Assembly: GCA_052273845.1 (NCBI GenBank)
Contig: DAVZHM010000073.1
Span: 1 to 9,931 of the forward strand
Reading direction: 5' to 3'
Length of the DNA stretch: 9,931 bases
Origin: Fimenecus sp052273845
GTDB lineage: Bacteria; Bacillota; Clostridia; Oscillospirales; Acutalibacteraceae
The position numbers were made by a program, and so were the translations under genes. Below, piece after piece: positions 1-6,041 of the stretch (within the stretch, counting starts at the first letter, position 1; each line of letters opens with the position of its first letter). The notes under the pieces were generated by a model, which made no database searches, was not told the origin of the DNA, and saw nothing but the letters and a program-made list of their open reading frames with translations.

Positions 1-155
1 GCGTTCGTACCGTCGGCATATACCCCGCCGGAAGGCTTCGTGGTATCGCCGTATACGGTGCCGGTGTTTTCTGTATCTTCATCTTTTGTGCCGCACGCAC
101 CGAGCGTGAACAGCATTGCAAACAGCAAGCAAATTGCAATTCCTTTGCGCTTCAT
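1..155 (-). CDS. Secreted lipoprotein, N-terminal part only (runs off left edge)
   Basis: About 51 codons are visible from the ATG at 155 to the window edge. The product starts MKRKG, followed by a hydrophobic stretch (IAICLLFAMLF) and the lipobox LGAC, with the lipidated cysteine at residue 21. This is a type II (lipoprotein) signal peptide for diacylglyceryl transfer and anchoring to the outer face of the membrane. After the cysteine comes an acidic, Thr/Gly-rich linker (GTKDEDTENTGT), typical of clostridial solute-binding or surface lipoproteins. The start is supported by AAGGAG six bases upstream (162-167) and by a promoter at 184-212. The gene follows the MATE exporter on the same strand with an 80-bp gap, but its own promoter suggests separate transcription. 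The mature domain is outside the window, so its function cannot be named. Confidence 0.8.
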   Translation of the reverse strand, partial: MKRKGIAICLLFAMLFTLGACGTKDEDTENTGTVYGDTTKPSGGVYADGTN

Positions 156-183
156 AGAAAACTCCTTAAAAAGTGATGCTTAT

Positions 184-212
184 AGTATAGCATTTCTTGT
201 CGAACTTTGCAA
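184..212 (-). promoter_or_regulatory. Sigma-A promoter for the lipoprotein gene
   Basis: On the minus strand TTGCAA (207-212) and TATACT (184-189) are separated by exactly 17 bp. This places the start site about 20-25 bp upstream of the lipoprotein ribosome binding site. Both boxes are close to the TTGACA/TATAAT consensus. No terminator is visible between the MATE stop codon (236) and this promoter, so read-through from the exporter gene remains possible. Confidence 0.65.
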
Positions 213-235
213 CATAAGAGCCGACCGTAAGCGCC

Positions 236-1591
236 TTATCCGACAATATTCCGAATCCACTTTTCTCTGCGGTAACGGAAAAATCCCAACACTGCCTTGT
301 AAACTTCTTCGGCAAGCACCATAGCGTATACAATATAAACAGGTTGTTTGAGCACCAAACCGCCGAGGATTGCCATTGGCACGCCGATGGCCCACACGCC
401 CGAAAAGTCCAAAAACAGGGTGTATTTTGTATCGCCGCCGCTGCGCAAAACTCCGACAATGTTGATATAGTTGTTGGTCTTAAACGGCAAATAGCAAGCA
501 AAGATAAACAAACAGGTTGCCGCTGCGGCGTGCACTTCGAGGGAAAGGTCGAAAAGCGACAAAATGGGTTTGCGCAAAAAGATAAGTGCCGCGGAAAGAA
601 AAACGGAAAAAATCAAATTTGCGCCGAGCAATCCACGCGCATGGCGTTTGGCGTCCGCAAGGTGGTCTGCGCCCAACTCGTTGCCGAGCACAACGCCCGT
701 GGCAGAGCCTAACCCCGCAAATGCGGCAACGAACATTTCTTCCACCACTTGCGTGGCGGTAATGGCCGCCATCGGCACAACGCCCATTCTGCCATAGACC
801 AGCGCATACATTGTTACGCCCAAGCCCCAAACCGATTCGTTGAAAATCACGGGGAGCGCAATGCGGAAAAACTTACGCACGAATGCTTTGTCGAACGCAA
901 ATAATTCACGGGGTTTGGCAGCACCTGCGCTTTTGGTTGCATATACATAAAGCAGTATCGCGGCACATTCATAGATGCGCGCGACAAGCGTGCCGACCGC
1001 CGCGCCGCGCAATCCCATTTGCGGAAAACCGAATTTGCCGTAAATCAGCGTGTAGTTAATGACTGCGTTGACCGCGATTGCCGAAGCGGTAATCCCCACG
1101 GTAAAAGCAACTTTATTCACCGCGCGGTAAAAATAAGTATAGCATTGTGAAATCGCCTGAAACGGATACGAAAATGCCACGAGCGCCAAATACCCTGCGC
1201 CGAGCGAAATTGTACTTTGGTCGGGCGTGAAAATGCGCATCACGGATTGCGGAAATAAAATACTGCACAGCGCGAACAAAAGCGCCGCCGAAACACCGAT
1301 GCAAAGCGAGAGCCCCAAAACGCGCCGCACATTGCGAATATCTTTTTTGCCCCAATATTGCGCGGTCAGCACGGTGGAGCCGCCCGCCACGCCGAACAGC
1401 ACAAGCGAAAGCACAAAGAATACTTTGTTCGCAAGGCCTACTGCCGCGAGCGAACCTTCGCCCAAAGAGCCGATCATCACGGTGTCAATAACGTTTAAAA
1501 AATTGTTGAGCAGCGCCTGCAATGCCACGGGCACGGCAATGGCTACGGTTTTTTTGTAAAATCGTTTGTCGTAGGAAGTCAGTGTTGCCAT
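236..1591 (-). CDS. MATE family efflux transporter
   Basis: The 451-residue product is the usual length for a multidrug and toxic compound extrusion (MATE) antiporter. These integral membrane proteins export cationic drugs or metabolites in exchange for Na+ or H+. The sequence is hydrophobic throughout and consistent with twelve transmembrane helices in two similar halves. The first helix region reads AVPVALQALLNNFLNVIDTVMIG (residues about 19-41); NYTLIYGKFGFPQMGLRGAA (179-198) ends the first half; the second half starts at FFRIALPVIFNESVWGLG (241-258) and contains GVLRSGGDTKYT (380-391), the counterpart of the family's G-x-LRGAGDT motif. The reading frame stays open 69 codons further upstream, but that extension crosses the promoter at 1630-1658 and has no family-like sequence. 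The start at 1591 has AGAAAGG just upstream and gives the family-like N-terminus MATLTSYDKRFYKK. The gene is divergent from the acyltransferase gene. The substrate cannot be predicted from sequence. Confidence 0.93.
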   Translation of the reverse strand: MATLTSYDKRFYKKTVAIAVPVALQALLNNFLNVIDTVMIGSLGEGSLAAVGLANKVFFVLSLVLFGVAGGSTVLTAQYWGKKDIRNVRRVLGLSLCIGVSAALLFALCSILFPQSVMRIFTPDQSTISLGAGYLALVAFSYPFQAISQCYTYFYRAVNKVAFTVGITASAIAVNAVINYTLIYGKFGFPQMGLRGAAVGTLVARIYECAAILLYVYATKSAGAAKPRELFAFDKAFVRKFFRIALPVIFNESVWGLGVTMYALVYGRMGVVPMAAITATQVVEEMFVAAFAGLGSATGVVLGNELGADHLADAKRHARGLLGANLIFSVFLSAALIFLRKPILSLFDLSLEVHAAAATCLFIFACYLPFKTNNYINIVGVLRSGGDTKYTLFLDFSGVWAIGVPMAILGGLVLKQPVYIVYAMVLAEEVYKAVLGFFRYRREKWIRNIVG

Positions 1592-1629
1592 GGAAATACC
1601 TTTCTTTGTGTTTTTCAAAAGTCCACGAT

Positions 1630-1658
1630 AGTGTACCACACCGTGTGCTGCTTCGCAA
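1630..1658 (-). promoter_or_regulatory. Promoter of the MATE gene with a small palindrome in the spacer
   Basis: On the minus strand TTGCGA (1653-1658) and TACACT (1630-1635) are separated by 17 bp. The predicted start site lies roughly 30 bp ahead of the MATE ATG. The spacer contains an 11-bp palindrome, CACAC-C-GTGTG on the plus strand (1637-1647), which could be an operator half hidden between the two boxes or could be chance. Confidence 0.6.
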
Positions 1659-1843
1659 GCAAATTCTTGATTTTTCGCGGTTGCAACCAAAAGTTTCCTA
1701 TAAAATATCGCTTTGCAAACCGAAATGTATAGCGCAACCGATGCGTAATTTGGTATTCTGTACTCGCTGAAAAACACACCGGCAAAACTGAAAAACAACT
1801 TTCAAACATGCAGAATAAAAACAAAACCAAAAGGAGCAAACTT

Positions 1844-2800
1844 ATGAAAAAAAACAATACCACCCATTTCGGGATTCAAAGAAAAATCGTTGCCAATATG
1901 ACTTCGGAAAGTTGGGAAACCATTCCGCACGTGACCTATATGTACGAGCCGGATGTGACCGACTTTATGAAAGCCTATAAAAAACTCAATTTAAACCGCA
2001 ACGGGCAGGATAAAATCTCGCTCAATACGCTGATGCTCAAAGTGATTTGCGAGGGCTTAAAAGCCGCGCCGCAAATGAACGCGCATATCCGCTTCAATCG
2101 AAAATTGGTGCGCGGCGAAATCAATACTTTCGAAAATATCGACATTTCCATGCCGATGATTTTGCCGAACGGCGAAATGATGACAGTGAATTTGCATAAC
2201 TTTGAAAACAAGAATTTAGATGAGATGACCGACTATATTCAAGATGTTTATCGCCGTGCCGAACGCACCGATTTAAACGAAGCGATGTTTTCGGTGTCTT
2301 TGGACAATACTTTGACCGCCCTGCGCCACGGAAAAATCGGGCAGGCGCTGTGCCGCCTTATCGGCTCGAAAACCGGCAAACACAAGGTGCGCACTTTGCG
2401 CGGCAAAGAAAAACAGGCGTATGAAAGCATCCCGGTTACCGAACGGTTGACCAAGCATGATATTGAACAGGGCACAGTGACCGTTTCCAACCTCGGCTCG
2501 GTGTACCGTGCGGGGCGCGGCGCGGCGGCGTTACTCGAAATCATTCCGCCGCAGGTGGTCGCGTTCGGTTTGGGCGCGGTACAGGATAAACCCGTCGTCG
2601 TTACCGATGCATTTGGCGAAAAACGCGTCGAGGCGCGCAAAGTTTTGCCGATTTGCATTGCCTTTGACCACCGCGCACTCGACTTCGGCGAAATTGTGCC
2701 GTTCTTGCAAACGCTGGATTCCATCTTTGAAAATCCGAAAGTGATGTATTCCTGGAAAGGCACCGAAAAAGACCAAAAAATCATTACATTAGACGCGTAA
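1844..2800 (+). CDS. Stand-alone 2-oxoacid dehydrogenase E2-type acyltransferase (catalytic domain only)
   Basis: The 318-residue product matches the chloramphenicol-acetyltransferase-like catalytic domain of dihydrolipoamide acyltransferases (E2). Recognisable parts are FGIQRKIVANMTSESWETIPHV (residues 9-30, the 'IRRxIAxxMxxSxxxxPHxT' region), TVTVSNLGSV (211-220), IIPPQVVAFGLG (233-244) and the active-site segment DHRALDF (275-281), with the catalytic His276 and Asp280. Full-length E2 proteins carry lipoyl and E1/E3-binding domains ahead of this one. Both are absent, and no E1 or E3 gene is adjacent, so a role in a classical dehydrogenase complex is doubtful. It may acylate another substrate. 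The glycine usual after the catalytic Asp (HRxxDG) is Phe281. The start at 1844 has AAGGAG seven bases upstream (1831-1836); an in-frame ATG at 1808 lacks a good site. Only a weak extended -10 (TGG-TATTCT, 1751-1759) could serve as its promoter. It is transcribed away from the MATE gene. Confidence 0.85.
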   Translation: MKKNNTTHFGIQRKIVANMTSESWETIPHVTYMYEPDVTDFMKAYKKLNLNRNGQDKISLNTLMLKVICEGLKAAPQMNAHIRFNRKLVRGEINTFENIDISMPMILPNGEMMTVNLHNFENKNLDEMTDYIQDVYRRAERTDLNEAMFSVSLDNTLTALRHGKIGQALCRLIGSKTGKHKVRTLRGKEKQAYESIPVTERLTKHDIEQGTVTVSNLGSVYRAGRGAAALLEIIPPQVVAFGLGAVQDKPVVVTDAFGEKRVEARKVLPICIAFDHRALDFGEIVPFLQTLDSIFENPKVMYSWKGTEKDQKIITLDA

Positions 2801-2817
2801 TTTCGCGAATAAAGGTG

Positions 2818-2846
2818 TTGACACGCTGAAAGTTGCGTGTTATAAT
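2818..2846 (+). promoter_or_regulatory. Perfect-consensus sigma-A promoter upstream of the metallophosphoesterase gene
   Basis: TTGACA (2818-2823) and TATAAT (2841-2846) match the consensus exactly, with a 17-bp spacer. The start site should be near 2853. The spacer is largely an inverted repeat: ACACGC (2821-2826), eight bases, then GCGTGT (2835-2840). This is a candidate repressor operator. A second inverted pair, GTTGAC (2817-2822) and GTCAAC (2854-2859), brackets the promoter. The transcript meets a terminator hairpin about ten bases after it starts. Confidence 0.85.
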
Positions 2847-2861
2847 GAATTGCGTCAACGA

Positions 2862-2900
2862 GGGCACGACAGTTTTGTTGTGCCCCCTTTTTTATTTTTT
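2862..2900 (+). terminator. Strong intrinsic terminator or attenuator in the leader of the metallophosphoesterase operon
   Basis: GGGCACGACA (2862-2871) pairs with TGTTGTGCCC (2876-2885) across a four-base loop, giving a 10-bp stem with one G-U pair. CC and two runs of six T interrupted by one A (2888-2900) follow. It lies 61 bp after the acyltransferase stop codon, so it can end that transcript. It also lies immediately downstream of the promoter at 2818-2846 and 22 bp ahead of the metallophosphoesterase ATG, so it must be bypassed for that gene to be expressed from this promoter. Confidence 0.85.
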
Positions 2901-2922
2901 AAAAGAAAAGGGTAGGGATGTT

Positions 2923-4041
2923 ATGCGGTTCCATAAAGACGGCACTTTTAAAATTATGCAAATCACCGATATGCAAGAAATTCCTGCTGTTTCGCCCGAC
3001 ACATTGGCGCTCTTAGAAGCGGCTGTCGAAGCGGAAAAACCCGATTTGGTGGTCTATACGGGCGACCAAATCAAAGGGTACGGCGTGACGTATAAAGGCA
3101 AAGGTGCGGCACTCGAAAACGCGGTGAAAGAAACGGTTGCAAAACTTTTGGAGCCGGTTACCAAACGGAATATTCCGTTCGCGGTGACCTTCGGCAACCA
3201 TGACCGACAGGTCGGCATTTCCAACGCTGACCAGTTTGCGCATATTTATAAATCTTTTCCGAATTGCATCGGCACATTGACACAAGGCGTGGAGGGCGGC
3301 ACATACAATATTCCGATCAAAGCCTCCGACGGCTCCGACCGCGATGTGTTCAATCTGTATTTGATGGACAGCGGCACAGACAAAAAAGGCGGTGGCTATG
3401 AAGCGTTTGACCCGAAAATCCTCGATTGGTACAGAAAAACGCGTGATGAACTGAAAGCGAAAAACGGGCATTATGTGCCGTCGATTGTGTTTCAGCACAT
3501 TCCGCTTCCCGAATATTACAATGTGTTAAAGAAAGTTAAAAAAAGCGAAAAAGGCGCCATACAGGCGTTCCGCACGCATAAAAACGAGTTTTATGTACTC
3601 GGCGATACCTGCCGCACGGGCGATGTGCTGTTAGAGCCGCCGTCAATCCCCGACGAGAACACAGGCGAATTCGAGGTACTTTCGGAGTGCGGCGATGTTT
3701 TGGCGGTGTTTGTCGGGCATGACCACAAAAACAGTTTTGTCGGGCGGTATCAAAACATTGATTTGGGCTTTACGCAGTCTGCGGGCTTCAATGTCTACGG
3801 CAACCGCCGAAAACGCGGCGTGCGTTGCTTCGTGTTAAACGAGCAAACGCCCGACACCTACGAAACCTATACGCGTACATTCGATGAATTGGTCGGCACC
3901 AAGGTGACGCGTCCCGTGTTCGACTATCTCACAAGCATTGCGCCCGCCACGGTGGATGCCGCCATTCCGATGATTGCGAAAGCGGTTGCGGCGGTTGCGG
4001 CGGTGGTTGCGCTTGTGGTGTGTTTGATAAAATTCTTATAA
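2923..4041 (+). CDS. Metallophosphoesterase, Dcr2-like, with a C-terminal membrane anchor
   Basis: The 372-residue product has the ordered motifs of calcineurin-like phosphoesterases, which use two metal ions to hydrolyse phosphate esters: ITDMQE (residues 14-19), YTGDQ (45-49), FGNHD (90-94), FQHIPL (190-195) and VGHDH (264-268). The first motif is D-x-Q rather than the usual D-x-H, so Gln18 replaces one metal-binding histidine. Residues about 347-370 are Ala/Val/Leu-rich (IAKAVAAVAAVVALVVCLIKFL) and should form a single C-terminal membrane helix. No signal peptide is present, so the catalytic domain probably faces the cytoplasm. The frame extends upstream to 2833, but that lies inside the promoter. 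The ATG at 2923 follows AAAAGGG/TAGGG and the terminator. GtrA follows after 18 bp and is likely co-transcribed. The substrate is unknown; proximity to eut genes makes an ethanolamine-bearing phosphoester conceivable but unproven. Confidence 0.88.
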   Translation: MRFHKDGTFKIMQITDMQEIPAVSPDTLALLEAAVEAEKPDLVVYTGDQIKGYGVTYKGKGAALENAVKETVAKLLEPVTKRNIPFAVTFGNHDRQVGISNADQFAHIYKSFPNCIGTLTQGVEGGTYNIPIKASDGSDRDVFNLYLMDSGTDKKGGGYEAFDPKILDWYRKTRDELKAKNGHYVPSIVFQHIPLPEYYNVLKKVKKSEKGAIQAFRTHKNEFYVLGDTCRTGDVLLEPPSIPDENTGEFEVLSECGDVLAVFVGHDHKNSFVGRYQNIDLGFTQSAGFNVYGNRRKRGVRCFVLNEQTPDTYETYTRTFDELVGTKVTRPVFDYLTSIAPATVDAAIPMIAKAVAAVAAVVALVVCLIKFL

Positions 4042-4059
4042 AACAAGGGGTAGAAAAGT

Positions 4060-4599
4060 ATGGCAAACGAAAAGAAAAACAACGCGTTCACGCGGTTTAC
4101 CGAAAAACACGCCGAGGTGTGGAAGTTCATCAAATTTTCCATCGCGGGCGGCGGTTCTTCCGCCATAGAATTGGTGGTACATATGTTGCTGCTCAATTTC
4201 GTGTTCGCTTCGCTGACGGAAGAGGCGATTACCAACCCGACGCTCAATATGATTGGTATCACTTCCAAAGGGTATTTGTATACCTATTTGATTTCGACAA
4301 CCATCGGCTATGCGATTGCGTTTATCCTCAACCGCAAAATCACCTTTAAAGCAGACGCCGACCCCACCGTCAGTATGATTTTATATGCGATTATGGTGGT
4401 GTTCACGATTTTTGCCAACGGTTGGATTGGCTCGGCGATGACCACATTTGCCCAAAGCCACAGCCTCACGGGCAATTTCTGGGATTTGGTGATTAAACTC
4501 ATTGGTATGGCAATTCCCACGCTTTGGACATATCCGTGCAACCGTTTCATCATTCACCGCAAGAAAAAAACGACTGCATCGGAAACGGCACAACAGTAA
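4060..4599 (+). CDS. GtrA family membrane protein
   Basis: The 179-residue product has four predicted membrane helices (about residues 22-50, 72-92, 104-130 and 140-163) and the GtrA hallmark NRKITF (91-96) after the second helix, plus NRFIIHRKK near the C-terminus. GtrA-like proteins are thought to help move polyprenyl-phosphate-linked sugars across the membrane for cell-surface glycosylation, or to assist partner glycosyltransferases. The start has AAGGGG about eleven bases upstream, and the gene lies 18 bp after the metallophosphoesterase, so the two are probably one operon. No glycosyltransferase is adjacent, which is unusual for the family. The stop codon ends on the base just before the EutV-type hairpin at 4600, so the end of this gene is physically joined to the eut control region. 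Confidence 0.88.
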   Translation: MANEKKNNAFTRFTEKHAEVWKFIKFSIAGGGSSAIELVVHMLLLNFVFASLTEEAITNPTLNMIGITSKGYLYTYLISTTIGYAIAFILNRKITFKADADPTVSMILYAIMVVFTIFANGWIGSAMTTFAQSHSLTGNFWDLVIKLIGMAIPTLWTYPCNRFIIHRKKKTTASETAQQ

Positions 4600-4615
4600 C
4601 AAGCAACGAGGCTTG
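4600..4615 (+). promoter_or_regulatory. EutV-type (ANTAR) antiterminator RNA hairpin ahead of eutABC
   Basis: CAAGC (4600-4604) pairs perfectly with GCTTG (4611-4615) around the hexaloop AACGAG (4605-4610). The 13 bases AGCAACGAGGCTT (4602-4614) match, at every position, the motif AGCAANGRRGCUY that I recall being described for eut leaders in Enterococcus faecalis and related Firmicutes. The loop has A at position 1 and G at position 4, the two bases needed for recognition by ANTAR-domain proteins such as EutV. It abuts the terminator at 4616, as the P2 hairpin does in known eut leaders. Phosphorylated EutV bound here should prevent termination and switch on eutABC in response to ethanolamine. 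The companion P1 hairpin normally found upstream was not evident in the last 220 bp of gtrA. Confidence 0.82.
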
Positions 4616-4654
4616 ACTCCGCGCCCGGTACTTTGGGCGCGGGGTTTCTCATTT
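4616..4654 (+). terminator. Intrinsic terminator controlled by the EutV-type hairpin
   Basis: ACTCCGCGCCC (4616-4626) pairs with GGGCGCGGGGT (4635-4645), including one U-G pair, across an eight-base loop. The upper eight pairs are perfect and all G-C. The tail is a modest T-rich run (TTTCTCATTT, 4645-4654). The stem can extend by a wobble into G4615, the last base of the preceding hairpin, so the two structures touch. It lies ten bases before the eutA start codon and is placed to stop read-through from gtrA unless antitermination occurs. Confidence 0.82.
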
Positions 4655-4664
4655 GGAGAAAAAT

Positions 4665-6038
4665 ATGCAGGAAGAAACGCTTTTGAGTGTCGGCATTGAC
4701 ATCGGCACCACCACAACACATTTGATTTGCAGCCGCATCGGGATTTCGGTAACGGGCGGCTTTGGCACTGTGCCGCAAGCGGAAATCACCTCGAAAGAAA
4801 TTCTTTACAAAAGTCCCGTGTATTTTACGCCGCTTTCGGCAGACGGCAAAATTGATGCGCAGGGCGTTGCCGCGCTGGTGCGCACCGAATACGAAAAAGC
4901 AAACCTCACGCCCGAAAAAATCCAAAGCGGCGCGGTGATTATCACGGGGGAGAGCGCCTGCAAAGAAAATGCCGAAGCGGTTTTGCAGGAAATTGCCGCT
5001 TTCTCGGGGAATTTTGTTTCGGCGGTGGCAGGCAGTTCTTTGGAGTCCTACCTTGCGGGAAAAGGCGCGGGGGCGGACCTTTTGAGCGCGCAAACAGGCA
5101 AAACCGTTGCGAATGTTGACATCGGCGGCGGCACCACGAACATTGCTGTGTTTCAAAACGGCGAATGTGTGGGCGACAGTTGCTTGCACATTGGCGGCAG
5201 AGTATTGAAAATATGTAAAGATGAAAGCCTTTACATATCGAAGCCGATTGCGGAACTTTGCCGTCAAAAGGGAATTGGAATACCCGATTTTACAACGGAA
5301 AGCGGCTTTTCTAATGTAAAGGAAATTTGCTTTACGCTTGCAAAATTGCTTTTTTACGCTTTGACCGGCACAAAAAACGAAGCAACCGCGTCGCTGTTGC
5401 CGATTTTGACGGTTGACCACCCATTGCCCGAAGGCTGTTTGCCGGAAATTGTGACTTTTTCGGGTGGGGTTGCCGAATGTATCGGCAAAGACCTCGCGGA
5501 TTTTGCATTTGGAGACATCGGCGTTTTGCTTGCGCGTGCCATTGCGCAAATTGCCGCCGAAACCCCTGTGGAAACGCGCGTTTGTGCATCTGCTTCGCCC
5601 ATTCGAGCTACGGTCATCGGTGCGGGCAATTTTACGCTAACGGTTTCGGGCAGTACCATTCATTTTGACGGCGTGCGGTTCCCGATTTGCAATTTGCCGT
5701 GTAAAAAAACGCTTTCTGACATAGACGGTACGCCTTGCGCCATTTGCATAGACGGTGAAAAATCGCCCTCTTTTGCCGAGGTGGAACGCTATGCCGACGA
5801 TATTGTCAATGCCGCAAAACCGTTGTTTGAAACCCATACACCGCTTTTGGTGTTTACAAAATATGATTTTGCGAAAGCGCTCGGATTTTCTCTGCGCCGC
5901 CGCTTGCCGCAAGGGTATCCGCTTTTGTGCGCGGACGGCGTTTCCTGCCGCGCAGGCGATTATTTGGATGTCGGCACGCCGATTGCAGAAGGGCGCGCGG
6001 TGCCGATTACGGTCAAAACTTTGGTATTCGGAGGGTGA
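4665..6038 (+). CDS. eutA: Ethanolamine ammonia-lyase reactivating factor EutA
   Basis: EutA is an ATP-dependent chaperone that releases damaged cobalamin from ethanolamine ammonia-lyase so that fresh adenosylcobalamin can bind. The 457-residue protein has the actin/Hsp70-type ATPase motifs of the family: GIDIGTTTTH (residues 10-19, phosphate 1), TGES (94-97), VDIGGGTTNI (151-160, phosphate 2), TFSGGVAE (264-271, adenosine) and VIGAGN (317-322). The ATG at 4665 is preceded by GGAG six bases away (4655-4658). A TTG twelve bases earlier overlaps that site and is an unlikely start. The stop codon lies within the ribosome binding region of eutB, four bases before the eutB ATG, so translation is coupled. 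The middle of the gene contains two similar inverted repeats (5211-5238 and 5316-5335). Confidence 0.95.
   Translation: MQEETLLSVGIDIGTTTTHLICSRIGISVTGGFGTVPQAEITSKEILYKSPVYFTPLSADGKIDAQGVAALVRTEYEKANLTPEKIQSGAVIITGESACKENAEAVLQEIAAFSGNFVSAVAGSSLESYLAGKGAGADLLSAQTGKTVANVDIGGGTTNIAVFQNGECVGDSCLHIGGRVLKICKDESLYISKPIAELCRQKGIGIPDFTTESGFSNVKEICFTLAKLLFYALTGTKNEATASLLPILTVDHPLPEGCLPEIVTFSGGVAECIGKDLADFAFGDIGVLLARAIAQIAAETPVETRVCASASPIRATVIGAGNFTLTVSGSTIHFDGVRFPICNLPCKKTLSDIDGTPCAICIDGEKSPSFAEVERYADDIVNAAKPLFETHTPLLVFTKYDFAKALGFSLRRRLPQGYPLLCADGVSCRAGDYLDVGTPIAEGRAVPITVKTLVFGG
5211..5238. repeat. 10-bp perfect inverted repeat inside eutA (copy 1)
   Basis: ATATGTAAAG (5211-5220) is followed after eight bases by its exact reverse complement CTTTACATAT (5229-5238). 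The core has the form GTAAAG-N8-CTTTAC and recurs 101 bp downstream. The stretch is more AT-rich than the surrounding GC-rich coding sequence. It encodes residues around KICKDESLYIS of EutA. Whether it acts as a protein-binding site, an RNA hairpin or neither cannot be told by eye. Confidence 0.6.
5316..5335. repeat. Second inverted repeat of the same design inside eutA (copy 2)
   Basis: GTAAAG (5316-5321), eight bases, then CTTTAC (5330-5335). The arms and spacing are identical to the core of the repeat at 5215-5234, while the eight-base loops differ. The two cores start 101 bp apart. It encodes the NVKEICFTL region of EutA. Confidence 0.5.
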
Positions 6039-6041
6039 AAT

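Noticed and set aside
1592..1798. 69-codon N-terminal extension of the MATE protein
   Set aside because: It crosses the TTGCGA-N17-TACACT promoter, adds sequence unlike the family, and the ATG at 1591 has its own ribosome binding site.
2833..2922. 30-codon N-terminal extension of the metallophosphoesterase
   Set aside because: It starts within the promoter spacer, upstream of the predicted transcript start, and crosses the terminator hairpin.
4380..4599. Upstream P1 hairpin partner for the EutV-type site
   Set aside because: I checked hexaloops of the form A-x-x-G-x-x in this stretch; none had a convincing flanking stem. The nearest, CCA-ACGGT-TGG around 4416-4426, has a five-base loop.
4653..4664. 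TTG start for eutA four codons upstream
   Set aside because: It overlaps the GGAG ribosome binding site that correctly positions the ATG at 4665.
4600..4664. Adenosylcobalamin riboswitch upstream of eutA
   Set aside because: The leader is far too short, and no B12-box-like element or multi-helix structure is present here or before the 2818 operon.
4554..5549. 331-codon open frame on the minus strand across eutA
   Set aside because: It lies antisense to the well-supported eutA gene, its product is rich in Arg/Phe/Cys in a way typical of a reverse-frame shadow, and it has no recognisable domain or ribosome binding site.
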